This document shows positions 12,971 through 21,562 of a stretch of 64,000 nt of DNA, in pieces (the stretch's first letter is position 1; the number at the start of each line of letters is the position of its first letter). Under the pieces are notes generated by a model, which did no database searches, was not told where the DNA came from, and saw nothing but the letters and a program-made list of their open reading frames with translations. The stretch lies in assembly GCF_014288055.1 (NCBI RefSeq), contig NZ_JACOPK010000004.1, positions 186,001 through 250,000 of the forward strand, given 5' to 3'. Source of the stretch: Agathobaculum hominis. Its GTDB lineage: Bacteria > Bacillota > Clostridia > Oscillospirales > Butyricicoccaceae. The translations under genes were made by a program, and so were the position numbers.

Positions 12971-15367
12971 TTACTTGTTCGAGACGGTGATGATGCGGAT
13001 TTTGCCGCCGTCCTCGGCCGTATCGTTCGCGTACAGTGCGAATTTCGTGTAGTTCGATTTCACACTCTGGAGCGTAGCGATGAATTCACGGTTTTCCGTG
13101 TCGTAAATGCCGAGCTGATCGGCAAGCGCATAGTAGCCGTCCTTCGTGCGGACGCCGGAAGCGCCGTCGAAAGCCGTGCGGTCAACCGTGTCGATGAGCT
13201 TGAGCTTTTTGATGTCGAGCGAGGTGTTTACGATGCTTTCATCGGTCGAATACCCCTTCGGAACTGCGATCGGGCCACCGGAGAGACCGCTCGGAAGGCT
13301 CAGAACCTTAAATTTATCCTTTATTTCCTTGCCGTCCGACCAGTGACGAAGGACAACAGACTCAATATAAGAATAGGAGGTGTGCTCATCACGATATTTC
13401 TTCTTTTCTTCGTCGGAATAAAGGCTCCATTTTTTATTATTGACAATGTCGTCATCACCAGGTTCATCGAAATGCGAATCGTCTTTGATTTTTTCGCCAT
13501 ATCCCATACCATACAGCCAGCTGTCGCCGGTCACATCGCCGAGAATGACGGTCGTGATCGTGCCTGCGCTGTCGGTAACAGTATAACGGATGTCGGACGA
13601 GGGAACCTTGGCAAGCGAAATGTCGGAGAGTGCAATGCGCGAAAGCGGTGCGCCGGACAGAACCTCTTCATAGACGTTAACACGCGAGGAGACCGGTTTC
13701 GAACCGAGCTTTCCGTCCGAAAGCGACCATTCACCGGAGGTTTTGCCCGAGAGCGTGCGTCTGGTGAGGACGGCCTTGTCGCCGTTCGTGCTGACCGAGA
13801 CCAGACGTCCCATGAGCGCGGTCGGCTTATCCAGCTTGTCGATGTCCATATTTCGAAGCGTAATGCCGTTCGTCAGCGTGACCGTTGCCTTGCTCTCGTC
13901 GATCGCGGTCACGATGCCCTGCATATCAGCCGAGACCGTGCTCCGCGGGTACGCTGCCGCGACGTTTCCGTCTGCGTCGAACAGGAGCGTGATGTAATCC
14001 TTGAGCTTCATATCTTTGAAGAAGGCCGCGGCGCTGTCGGAAATCCGGAACGAATTGCCGTATACCTTGACCTCCTGCGGATAGCTGACGGTTGGGCCGC
14101 CCTCACTATAGCGGCCGCTCACACGGGTATCCGAGACCAGCGCCTGTCTGTTCGCGGCGTCGAGCGTCACGACATCATACTTTTTCAGGCCGGACGGGTC
14201 GATGACAGCCCCATTCTTGACGATCTTGTATTCGCTCGGGATGTTTGCCGAGGTGGCAATACCGTAAACGAAGGTGTTGGCGTGAGAAATACTCGTGCCG
14301 GGCAGGACAGCCAGCAGCGCAAGCGAGCCGTATTCGTTGTAGTAAGCGTGCAGCGTGTCACCCGGCAGAATGGACGACCAGACCTCGGCCAGCGATTTGA
14401 GCTTGCTGTCCTCGGCAGAGCTGTCGCGCGAAATATAAGTCGGCGTGTCGCGGTTCGGCCGGAAGGCGCCGGTTTTGGTCACGATGCGGTCAGCGGCTGC
14501 ATTTACGACCTCGTAGGTCTCCTGTCTGCTCGCGGTGTCGGGTACGACGCCGACGGCGACGTTATCGCCCTTTTTGCCAATAACGAGCGTGCCGTATACG
14601 CCGATCAGGCTGCGGTCGAGTTTGCCTGCGGTCTTGCGCGCAGAGAGCGTGCCGTTTTCATAGAAAAGCGCTTCGTCTGCCGCAAGCGAGCTGTCGGTTT
14701 CGCTGGTTTCGAGGAGAATGCAGTTTTCAACCGTCGAGGATGAAACACGGCTGATGAGGGGCGAGCCCTCCTGTCCGTCCGAGCGCGTCGAGGTGCCGAG
14801 CGTATTGAGCAGCATGGTCGCGGCGTCCGCACGGGTGACAGGTGTTTTGGCGTCCTTGATGGACACGCCCTGCGTCAGGCCGAGTGCGTTCGCCTGCGCG
14901 ATGTAGTCCGCCGGCCAGAACGGGCCGATGTCGCTCTCCTTGTAGCCGAGCATGCGAAGCAGCATGGTGCATACCTCGCCGTAGGTCAGCTGTCTGTCCG
15001 GACCGAATGTGCCGTCGGCATAGCCGCGGATGATGTAGTTGTCCTTGAAATCCGGGTGGCGGAGCGCCGCATTGACGTATCGCGCCGCCCAGTGCGAGGC
15101 GTGCACATCCGGGAAGATCGTGTAGCTGGCATAGGGACTTGCATCGTCAATGCCCATGGCGGTGACGGCGAGCTTGCAGAATTCTGCCCGGGTCAGCGGA
15201 CGGTTCGGCTCAAAGCGATTGTTTCCTGTGCCCTGCATGATGCCGAGCGAGCCGAGAATGGAGGCTGTCTGCTGAAGTGAGCCGCTCGAAATATCACTGA
15301 AAGCCGCTCCGGCAGGTGCCGCCGTAAGAGCCAGTGTCAGACACAGGCTGATAAAACGTTTTTTCAT
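12971..15367 (-). CDS. S-layer-homology domain surface protein
   Basis: A protein of 798 residues with a signal peptide (MKKRFISLCLTLALTAAPAGA). Three SLH domains follow at about residues 22-75, 80-145 and 150-195 (RFEPNRPLTRAEFCKLAV, GYADGTFGPDRQLTYGEV, KTPVTRADAATMLL), which would anchor it to pyruvylated secondary wall polymer. The remaining 600 residues are repetitive beta-rich segments with no recognised domain. The start at 15367 follows AAAGGTAAG; a longer frame to 15505 overlaps the permease gene. It is the last gene of a leftward operon with a MacA-ABC-MacB exporter, which suggests a shared envelope role. Confidence 0.85.
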   Translation of the reverse strand: MKKRFISLCLTLALTAAPAGAAFSDISSGSLQQTASILGSLGIMQGTGNNRFEPNRPLTRAEFCKLAVTAMGIDDASPYASYTIFPDVHASHWAARYVNAALRHPDFKDNYIIRGYADGTFGPDRQLTYGEVCTMLLRMLGYKESDIGPFWPADYIAQANALGLTQGVSIKDAKTPVTRADAATMLLNTLGTSTRSDGQEGSPLISRVSSSTVENCILLETSETDSSLAADEALFYENGTLSARKTAGKLDRSLIGVYGTLVIGKKGDNVAVGVVPDTASRQETYEVVNAAADRIVTKTGAFRPNRDTPTYISRDSSAEDSKLKSLAEVWSSILPGDTLHAYYNEYGSLALLAVLPGTSISHANTFVYGIATSANIPSEYKIVKNGAVIDPSGLKKYDVVTLDAANRQALVSDTRVSGRYSEGGPTVSYPQEVKVYGNSFRISDSAAAFFKDMKLKDYITLLFDADGNVAAAYPRSTVSADMQGIVTAIDESKATVTLTNGITLRNMDIDKLDKPTALMGRLVSVSTNGDKAVLTRRTLSGKTSGEWSLSDGKLGSKPVSSRVNVYEEVLSGAPLSRIALSDISLAKVPSSDIRYTVTDSAGTITTVILGDVTGDSWLYGMGYGEKIKDDSHFDEPGDDDIVNNKKWSLYSDEEKKKYRDEHTSYSYIESVVLRHWSDGKEIKDKFKVLSLPSGLSGGPIAVPKGYSTDESIVNTSLDIKKLKLIDTVDRTAFDGASGVRTKDGYYALADQLGIYDTENREFIATLQSVKSNYTKFALYANDTAEDGGKIRIITVSNK

Positions 15368-15386
15368 ATCTATTCTTACCTTTCTC

Positions 15387-16643
15387 TTATTGCGTGCGCA
15401 GCGCATCGACCGGCTGAAGATTGGATGCCTTGTTGGCAGGGTACAGACCGAAGATGATGCCGAGCAGAGCGGAAAACAGAAACGCACCGAGCACAAGACC
15501 CACACTTGGCAGCACGGTGAACTGTTCTACGTTCGGCAGATACATATTCTGCTGGAGCTGACGGGCAAGCATGAACCTGCCGAGCACCGCCGAGGCAAAG
15601 CAGCCGAGCACAATGCCGATGATGCCGCCGCAGCAGCTCACGACCGCCGCTTCCACAAGGAACTGACCGATGATGTCGCGCTTGCGCGCGCCGATCGCCA
15701 TGCGGATGCCGATTTCTCGTGTGCGCTCGGTAACGGACACGAGCATGATATTCATGATGCCGATGCCGCCGACCAGAAGCGAGATGCTCGCGATGCCGCC
15801 GCCGAGCAGCGCCATCAGGTTGCTCGAGGCCTCCTGCTGCTGCTGAGACTGACTGTTCGAGTAGGCGCTGAAATAGCCGCCGTTTACCTCGCAGCGCGGC
15901 TGCATGAACTCCGGGAGCGTCTGTTCGGTGAGCGTCTGGATGTCCTCGGCATTTTCGGCCTTGATGATGTACTGATGGTCGCTCATGCCCTGTGAGCTCA
16001 TCATCAGGCTTTGCAGCGTGTACGGCATGATGAGCATCTGATCATTCGTGTTGAGCTTGCCGCCGTATTTGCCTGCATAAACGCCGACAATCTCGAAGCT
16101 CTTGCCGCCGATGCGGAGCTCCTGTCCGATCGGGCTCATCGCGCCGAAGAAATACTTGCGCAGCGTCTCGCCGATCACACATACCCGTGCGCGGCTCTTG
16201 CAGTCCGCCTCTGTCAGGTCGCGCCCTGCAGAGATCGACATGCTCGTAACCTCACCGTAGTGTTCGTTGACGAAATACATCTGAAGATAGCCGCTGTCCG
16301 AGCCGTTCGAGTCCATTTTCTTGCTGCGGTACTGCACGCCGCCGTTCTGCCAGTCCCAGTACTGCGACTGCGGCGACCATGCGGCGACCTCATCGAGAGA
16401 ATCAAGGTATTCCTCGAACTCCTGCCAGTCCTTGTTACGCGCGCCCCAGGCGTAGACGTCGATGCGGTTCGCGCCCATCGCCTCGTACTGGAGCTTTTGC
16501 AGCTTGGTCGTGCCCTGGATGGACGCGACGATGGCGATGACGGACGCGACGCCGATGATAATGCCGAGCATGGTCAGCAGCGAGCGGATCTTGTTGTTGA
16601 GTATGGATTTGAAAGCCATGCGAACGGTCTGAGTCCAGTTCAC
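15387..16643 (-). CDS. MacB-type ABC transporter permease
   Basis: A protein of 418 residues with the MacB/FtsX layout: one N-terminal helix (SLLTMLGIIIGVASVIAIVAS), a large extracytoplasmic core domain (about 45-280) and three C-terminal helices (LLGGGIASISLLVGGIGIMNIMLVSVTERTREIG, conserved in the family, plus two more). It works with the ATPase encoded immediately upstream, whose stop overlaps its start by four bases, and the MacA-like adaptor. In Gram-positive bacteria such permeases use mechanotransmission to export peptides or relieve envelope stress; the substrate here is unknown. Confidence 0.9.
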   Translation of the reverse strand: MNWTQTVRMAFKSILNNKIRSLLTMLGIIIGVASVIAIVASIQGTTKLQKLQYEAMGANRIDVYAWGARNKDWQEFEEYLDSLDEVAAWSPQSQYWDWQNGGVQYRSKKMDSNGSDSGYLQMYFVNEHYGEVTSMSISAGRDLTEADCKSRARVCVIGETLRKYFFGAMSPIGQELRIGGKSFEIVGVYAGKYGGKLNTNDQMLIMPYTLQSLMMSSQGMSDHQYIIKAENAEDIQTLTEQTLPEFMQPRCEVNGGYFSAYSNSQSQQQQEASSNLMALLGGGIASISLLVGGIGIMNIMLVSVTERTREIGIRMAIGARKRDIIGQFLVEAAVVSCCGGIIGIVLGCFASAVLGRFMLARQLQQNMYLPNVEQFTVLPSVGLVLGAFLFSALLGIIFGLYPANKASNLQPVDALRTQ

Positions 16644-17395
16644 ATCCTCACCCCCTCGCTCGCCCGGTCGCTGACGATGCGGCCGTCCTGAATGGTGACG
16701 ATTCGTTTTGCCATCTGTGCGAGCTTGTTGTCGTGCGTGATGAGGATGATCGAGGTGCCTTCCTCATTGAGCGCGGTCAGCTTGCGCATAATGTCGAGGC
16801 CCGAGGCGGAGTCCAGATTGCCGGTCGGCTCGTCCGCCATGATGATGGGCGGCTTTGCCGCCACGGCGCGTGCGATAGCAACGCGCTGCTGCTGGCCGCC
16901 GGACATCTCACCCGGGCGGTGATCCATGCGCTTTTCGAGCCCCACCGAGCAGAGCGCGTCAGCGGCAAGCTGTCTGCGCTCCTCCCTGCCGATGCCGCGG
17001 TAAATGAGCGGCAGCTCGACGTTCTCGATCGCTGTCAGCGCCGGAATTAGATTGAATCCCTGAAAAATGAAGCCGATCTCGCGGTTTCGAATGCCTGCGA
17101 GTACGGAAGGCTTCATGTCGCTCACCGGCTGCCCGTCCAGATAATAGGTCCCGTAGGTCGGAATATCCAGACAGCCGAGAATGTTCATCAGCGTGCTTTT
17201 GCCCGAGCCGGACTGACCGAGAATGCACAGAAATTCGCCCCACTGGACGGAAAGCGAGATATTGTCGAGCGCACGCACTTCGTTTTCGCGTCCCTCGTTG
17301 TATATCTTGCTCATCTGCTGTACATCGATCAGCAGCTCGCTGCGCTCCTCACCCCCTTGTTCGGAGCGCATGGAAAACGTATTCTCCCTCCACAT
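16640..17395 (-). CDS. MacB-type ABC transporter ATP-binding protein
   Basis: A protein of 251 residues with Walker A (GQSGSGKSTLMN), Q-loop (FIFQGFNLIPALTAIENV), signature (MSGGQQQRVAIARA), Walker B (PPIIMADEPTGNLDS) and switch His (LITHD). It powers the permease of the overlapping downstream gene. The start follows AGGAGGCAGTGAT and lies 14 bases after the MacA stop. The order adaptor-ATPase-permease is typical of LolD/MacB-type exporters. Confidence 0.92.
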   Translation of the reverse strand: MWRENTFSMRSEQGGEERSELLIDVQQMSKIYNEGRENEVRALDNISLSVQWGEFLCILGQSGSGKSTLMNILGCLDIPTYGTYYLDGQPVSDMKPSVLAGIRNREIGFIFQGFNLIPALTAIENVELPLIYRGIGREERRQLAADALCSVGLEKRMDHRPGEMSGGQQQRVAIARAVAAKPPIIMADEPTGNLDSASGLDIMRKLTALNEEGTSIILITHDNKLAQMAKRIVTIQDGRIVSDRASEGVRM

Positions 17396-17409
17396 ATCAC
17401 TGCCTCCTG

Positions 17410-19359
17410 TTATCCCATGCCCATGGCATTCATATCGGCGTAGAGATCGGTCGGTCCCGCAAGAAATACCGTTGTTCCTTCGTCAATGCCCCACAGGATT
17501 TCGGTGTTGGTCGAGTCGGCAATGCCGATTTCGACAGGCACAAGCTGGAATCCGTCCGGAATGCCCTCGGTGCCCTCCGGGATGGGGATGGTCTCGTCAA
17601 ACGGGATTTCATTTCCGTTTTCGTCGGTCAGCGGCTTTGCAAATACCGCAGTTCCCTCCTCTGTGTTGACGATAGCCGAGGACGGAACGGTCAGACAGTC
17701 CTCGGAAGAGGCTGTCGTGATCTTGTAGTCGACCGTCATGCCGCTGTGGATGGACTGACCGTCGATCGGCTCGACCGAGATGACCGCCGAGAAGGTCGGC
17801 ATGCTGCCCTGCCCGCCGCTGGAGTTCTTGTCCGGCTCGAGCGCAACCGACTCGACCGTGCCGGTCAGCTCAAGCTGCGAGCCGTCCGAATTATACATGC
17901 TCATGGTCGCCGGCTGGCCAGTCTGTACCGCGCCCATATCGGTGGACATGATGGAAGCATTGACGATAATATTGCTCAGATCAGCGACAACAACGAGCGG
18001 GTCGGCGCCGCTGACCTCCTGATCCTCTACGGCATTCATTGTAACGACGACGCCGTCGATCGGAGAGACGACGGTCGCCTGCGCGATCAGCAGCTGAAGC
18101 TCGGAAATGCGGGCCTGCTTGTCCGCAACGGCAGTCTGCGCGGAAACGACCGTGCTCTGCGCAGAGGAGATCGAGCTCTGGGCGTTCTTTACCTCGTCCT
18201 GGAGCGCGTCGCTCGTCATGCGCATAATTGCCGCGCCTGCGGAATAGTTTCCTGTGCCGCTGTATGCAGTGATCGTGCCGGAGACCTTACTTGTCACAGC
18301 AATTTCGCTGATGTATTCGAGCGAACCGGACTCCGCCGGATAGATCACGCCCGCAGCTCCTGCGTTTACGGTCGCGGTCGCGGCCATTCCCTTGGTGAGC
18401 GTGCCGGGGTTGTTGACCGTGATATTAACGCGCACGAGCTTTACGCCGTCGCTCGATATGTGGCTGCTCGACTCCACGCTGCTGACCGTGCCGCCGACCT
18501 CGCTCATCGCGGACGGAATGGAGACCGATGCGTACTGTCCGGCCTTGATCGAACCGCTGTATGCCGCGCTGAAGTAGATGGACAGCTTCATCTGTCTGTC
18601 GTTTACCATGCAGCCGAGCGTCTGACCCTCGCTGATCTGCTCGCCGACACGGTAGGTCGTCGCATTGCCGTTTGAATCGGCCGCCGCCACAAACCGGCCG
18701 GTGATCGGCGCGGTAACATTGAGATGGTTGAGCTTGTTCTGCGCGGAAACGAGCGCATTCTGCGCCTGCGTTACCGTGTTCTGCGCCTCTGCAACGGTGC
18801 GCTGCGCATCGACAAGCTCTTTCTGCGCGGCATCGAGCTCCTTGCGCGTTTCAGTCGGATCGACCGCAACGAGAAGCTGACCGGTAACGACCTCATCGCC
18901 CTCGGTGACAAGAACCTGAGAAACCTTGCCCTTGATGTCGCGGCCGAGCTCCTCACGCTTGCGGGCTGAGGTCGTGCCGCTGCCCTCGACGTAGGTTTCA
19001 AGCGTTCCGCGCGTCGCCTCGGCCGTCTGGATCGTGGTGTCGCCGGTATCGGTCTGCCGCGCGTGTCTGACGAAAAATACGCCTGCTGCGGCTGCGATCA
19101 CGACAAGTCCCGCTGCGATGGCGATACGCGCCTTTTTGTTCAGCTTTTTTTTGCCCTTGTTCATCTTGTCTGCGTACCGGTTGCGTCTGGGCGCAGGTGC
19201 GTTCTGCGCTGACGGCCCGGCTTCCGGCTTCACGGCAGCTCCCCCATTGTCCGCCGTCTCGTTGGCGGCGTTTACCGCCGCGCTGTCGAGCTTTTTCGTC
19301 TGCTCAAGCGGATCGGAGCCGCCGGGCTTTCGTCTGCCCGTTTTTTTCTCATCGCTCAT
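17410..19359 (-). CDS. MacA/HlyD-type membrane fusion protein, extended
   Basis: A protein of 649 residues, much longer than the usual 370-450. A charged cytoplasmic start (1-78) precedes a membrane segment (IAIAAGLVVIAAAAGVFFV). Then come a lipoyl half-motif (VSQVLVTEGDEVVTGQLLV), a first coiled coil (about 170-215), a beta-barrel region, a second lipoyl-like segment, a second coiled coil (about 395-440: NAQSSISSAQSTVVSAQTAV) and a third lipoyl segment (VVSPIDGVVVTMNAVEDQEV), ending in barrel and membrane-proximal domains. It couples the ABC pair to extracytoplasmic partners. The doubled coiled-coil/lipoyl unit suggests an internal duplication. Confidence 0.85.
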   Translation of the reverse strand: MSDEKKTGRRKPGGSDPLEQTKKLDSAAVNAANETADNGGAAVKPEAGPSAQNAPAPRRNRYADKMNKGKKKLNKKARIAIAAGLVVIAAAAGVFFVRHARQTDTGDTTIQTAEATRGTLETYVEGSGTTSARKREELGRDIKGKVSQVLVTEGDEVVTGQLLVAVDPTETRKELDAAQKELVDAQRTVAEAQNTVTQAQNALVSAQNKLNHLNVTAPITGRFVAAADSNGNATTYRVGEQISEGQTLGCMVNDRQMKLSIYFSAAYSGSIKAGQYASVSIPSAMSEVGGTVSSVESSSHISSDGVKLVRVNITVNNPGTLTKGMAATATVNAGAAGVIYPAESGSLEYISEIAVTSKVSGTITAYSGTGNYSAGAAIMRMTSDALQDEVKNAQSSISSAQSTVVSAQTAVADKQARISELQLLIAQATVVSPIDGVVVTMNAVEDQEVSGADPLVVVADLSNIIVNASIMSTDMGAVQTGQPATMSMYNSDGSQLELTGTVESVALEPDKNSSGGQGSMPTFSAVISVEPIDGQSIHSGMTVDYKITTASSEDCLTVPSSAIVNTEEGTAVFAKPLTDENGNEIPFDETIPIPEGTEGIPDGFQLVPVEIGIADSTNTEILWGIDEGTTVFLAGPTDLYADMNAMGMG

Positions 19360-19386
19360 TTGAAAAATCCTTTCTATCCTTTGCCT

Positions 19387-19905
19387 TTACTGTGTGTTTT
19401 TCAGCCAGTCCGCGAAGAAAGCGCGAACCTTGTCCGGCAGTGCGTCGAGCGCGCCGTCGTTGACAAATACGCGGTCATACTGATAGCCGGCTACGCCGTC
19501 ATCCGAGCGGTTGCCGAGCGCACCGCGTGCCTGCTCCAGTGCAGGACGGGTCACGAGCAGCGTGCGGCATTCCTCGCCTGCGGCCTCCCGAAAACGGGCG
19601 ATCTCTTCCGGCTCACGGATATGTACGAAAAGCAGCTGCTCATCGCTCCGGCGGAACGCTTCAAGCTGCTCTGTGCAGTAGCGGAACGGAAGATCGTTGA
19701 ATTCGGAGCAGCTCTGCTTGAGCTCGGAAAGAAAACGTCGGGACGCCGGGGTTTTGACACCATCCCAGCCTGCGGCGCGTGCGACCTGCAGAATGGGCGT
19801 GATGGACGAGATGTTTCTCGTCTTCCAGAAGGCGGCTGCTGCCTCGCATACCGTATCCTTTCCGACTCCCCCGCTGCCGTTTATAATGACTACCAGTTTG
19901 TCCAC
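19387..19905 (-). CDS. Small P-loop kinase (nucleotide or metabolite kinase-like)
   Basis: A protein of 172 residues starting at a GTG (19905) eight bases after GGAGGT. The N-terminal Walker A (VVIINGSGGVGKDTVC) with GKDT resembles adenylate/dephospho-CoA/deoxynucleotide kinases. Later parts include a helix with FLSELKQSCSEFND and a strand-turn LLFVHIREPEEIARF, found in proteins annotated simply as AAA or deoxynucleotide monophosphate kinase-like. The substrate cannot be told. It stands alone between the MacA gene and the spoIVA operon. Confidence 0.65.
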   Translation of the reverse strand: MDKLVVIINGSGGVGKDTVCEAAAAFWKTRNISSITPILQVARAAGWDGVKTPASRRFLSELKQSCSEFNDLPFRYCTEQLEAFRRSDEQLLFVHIREPEEIARFREAAGEECRTLLVTRPALEQARGALGNRSDDGVAGYQYDRVFVNDGALDALPDKVRAFFADWLKNTQ

Positions 19906-20031
19906 GCGGACACCTCCAAACAACTGTCGACAGCCATGAAAAAATGACTGTATTCTTACATGTAAAGTGTACCACAACCACCTCTTTCTTTCAAGCCGGG
20001 CGGACGAATTGTCACCAACTTTTAAGACGGC

Positions 20032-20070
20032 ACAGGGGCATCTCCGTCTGCTGCGCGGAAATGCCCCTGT
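20032..20070 (-). terminator. Hairpin after spoIVA
   Basis: ACAGGGGCAT (minus strand 20070-20061) pairs perfectly with ATGCCCCTGT (20041-20032), with extra inner pairing. The T-run is weak (GCCGTCTTAAAAG). It lies just after the spoIVA stop. Confidence 0.6.
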
Positions 20071-20073
20071 TTG

Positions 20074-21549
20074 TCACAATATGATGCAGATCAGACCGCC
20101 TGCGTTTTCGTTGATGATCTTCTCGAGTGTTTCACGTATCTTGCTGCGCGCGTCATCCGGCATACGGCTGAGCTTGTGGCTCAGTTCCTCCCGCACCAGC
20201 TCGCTGAGCGATTTGCCGAAGATGTTAGTTTCCCAGATCTTTTCGGGCGCGTCGCGAAACTCGCTGAGCAGATAATGCACAAGCTCCTCAGACTGTTTTT
20301 CCGAACCAACGATCGGATTGACCTCAGCGCGGATGTTGGCGCTCAGCAGATGGATGGACGGCGCGGAGGCGCGCAGGCGCACACCGTAGCGGCCGCCCTG
20401 ACGGACGATCTCGGGTTCCTCGAGCGTCAGCTCCTCGGTCGAGGGCATGACGATGCCGTAGCCGGTCTGCTGGACCTGATCGAGCGCGCCGTGCAGACGT
20501 TCATAGCGCTGCCGGATTCCGGCAAAATCGCGCAGAACGGAAATAAGGTCGGCGGCGTCCGTGATATGCACGCCGGTCTCCTGCTCCACGATGCCGTAGA
20601 AAACACTATCCGGGACTTCTGCGCGAATGCGTGCCGTGCCGCAGCCGAGATCGAGCTGCTGCGCTGCGGCGGATGCGATATACTCGCTTTCGCACAGCGT
20701 ATCACAGATGCCGGCAAGATCGCGCATGCGGCTTTCAGATGAGGCGGCTTCGCGGATCGTGCGGTAGATGCTGCGCTGCACCTCGGACTGCGGCGGCAGG
20801 GCGGCAATGTAGCGTGGAAGTACGAGACCGAGCTCGCAGAGCGGAAATTCATATAAAACTTGCTGTAAAATTTCAGAGATACCGGTCTCGTTCAAATCTG
20901 CACAGTTTGCAGCGATCGGCTCGACGCCATACTGCTCGCGCACGAAGCTGCAAGCCTTTTCTGCGCGCTCCCCTGTCGGCTCCGAGGAATTCACGATCAC
21001 GAGAAACGGCTTGCCGAGCTCCTGCAGCTCCTTGATGACGCGCCGCTCAGCCGGGATATAGCTTTCGCGCGGAATATCGGTAAAGCTGCCGTCTGTCGTG
21101 ATGACAAGACCGATCGTTGAATGCTCTCCGATGACGCGGTGGGTGCCGATCTCCGCAGCTTCTGCAAGCGTCATCGGCTCCTCCCGCCACGGCGTCGAGA
21201 CCATGCGCGGCGTATCATTCTCCATGCTGCCGAGCGCCCCCTCGACCAGATAGCCAACGCAGTCCACGAGCCGCACGCGGCAGACGCCGCCTTCGGGAAG
21301 TGCGATCTCTGCCGCCTCCTCGGGCACGAATTTTGGCTCGGCAGTCATAATGGTGCGTCCGGCGCCGGACTGCGGCAGCTCGTCACGCGCCCGCTCCCGT
21401 TTGTACATGTTTTCCATGCCGGGCAGGACCATGGTCTCCATAAAGCGCTTGATAAAGGTTGATTTGCCGGTGCGAACCGGCCCGACGACGCCGATGTAAA
21501 TATCACCGCCGGTTCGCGTGCTGATGTCGTGATAGATTCCGTTCTCCAT
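20074..21549 (-). CDS. spoIVA: Stage IV sporulation protein A
   Basis: A protein of 491 residues, the usual length. It begins MENGIYHDISTRTGGDIYIG and has a Walker A (GVVGPVRTGKSTFIKRF), LVDCVGYLVEGALG as Walker-B-like switch region and the C-terminal polymerization region ending GGLICIIL, all typical of SpoIVA. The protein is an ATP-hydrolysing coat basement-layer component that polymerises on the forespore outer membrane. It is encoded 13 bases downstream of sipL, whose product binds SpoIVA in Clostridioides, and both appear to be driven by a sigma-E-like promoter. Confidence 0.97.
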   Translation of the reverse strand: MENGIYHDISTRTGGDIYIGVVGPVRTGKSTFIKRFMETMVLPGMENMYKRERARDELPQSGAGRTIMTAEPKFVPEEAAEIALPEGGVCRVRLVDCVGYLVEGALGSMENDTPRMVSTPWREEPMTLAEAAEIGTHRVIGEHSTIGLVITTDGSFTDIPRESYIPAERRVIKELQELGKPFLVIVNSSEPTGERAEKACSFVREQYGVEPIAANCADLNETGISEILQQVLYEFPLCELGLVLPRYIAALPPQSEVQRSIYRTIREAASSESRMRDLAGICDTLCESEYIASAAAQQLDLGCGTARIRAEVPDSVFYGIVEQETGVHITDAADLISVLRDFAGIRQRYERLHGALDQVQQTGYGIVMPSTEELTLEEPEIVRQGGRYGVRLRASAPSIHLLSANIRAEVNPIVGSEKQSEELVHYLLSEFRDAPEKIWETNIFGKSLSELVREELSHKLSRMPDDARSKIRETLEKIINENAGGLICIIL

Positions 21550-21562
21550 ACGCTACCACCTT

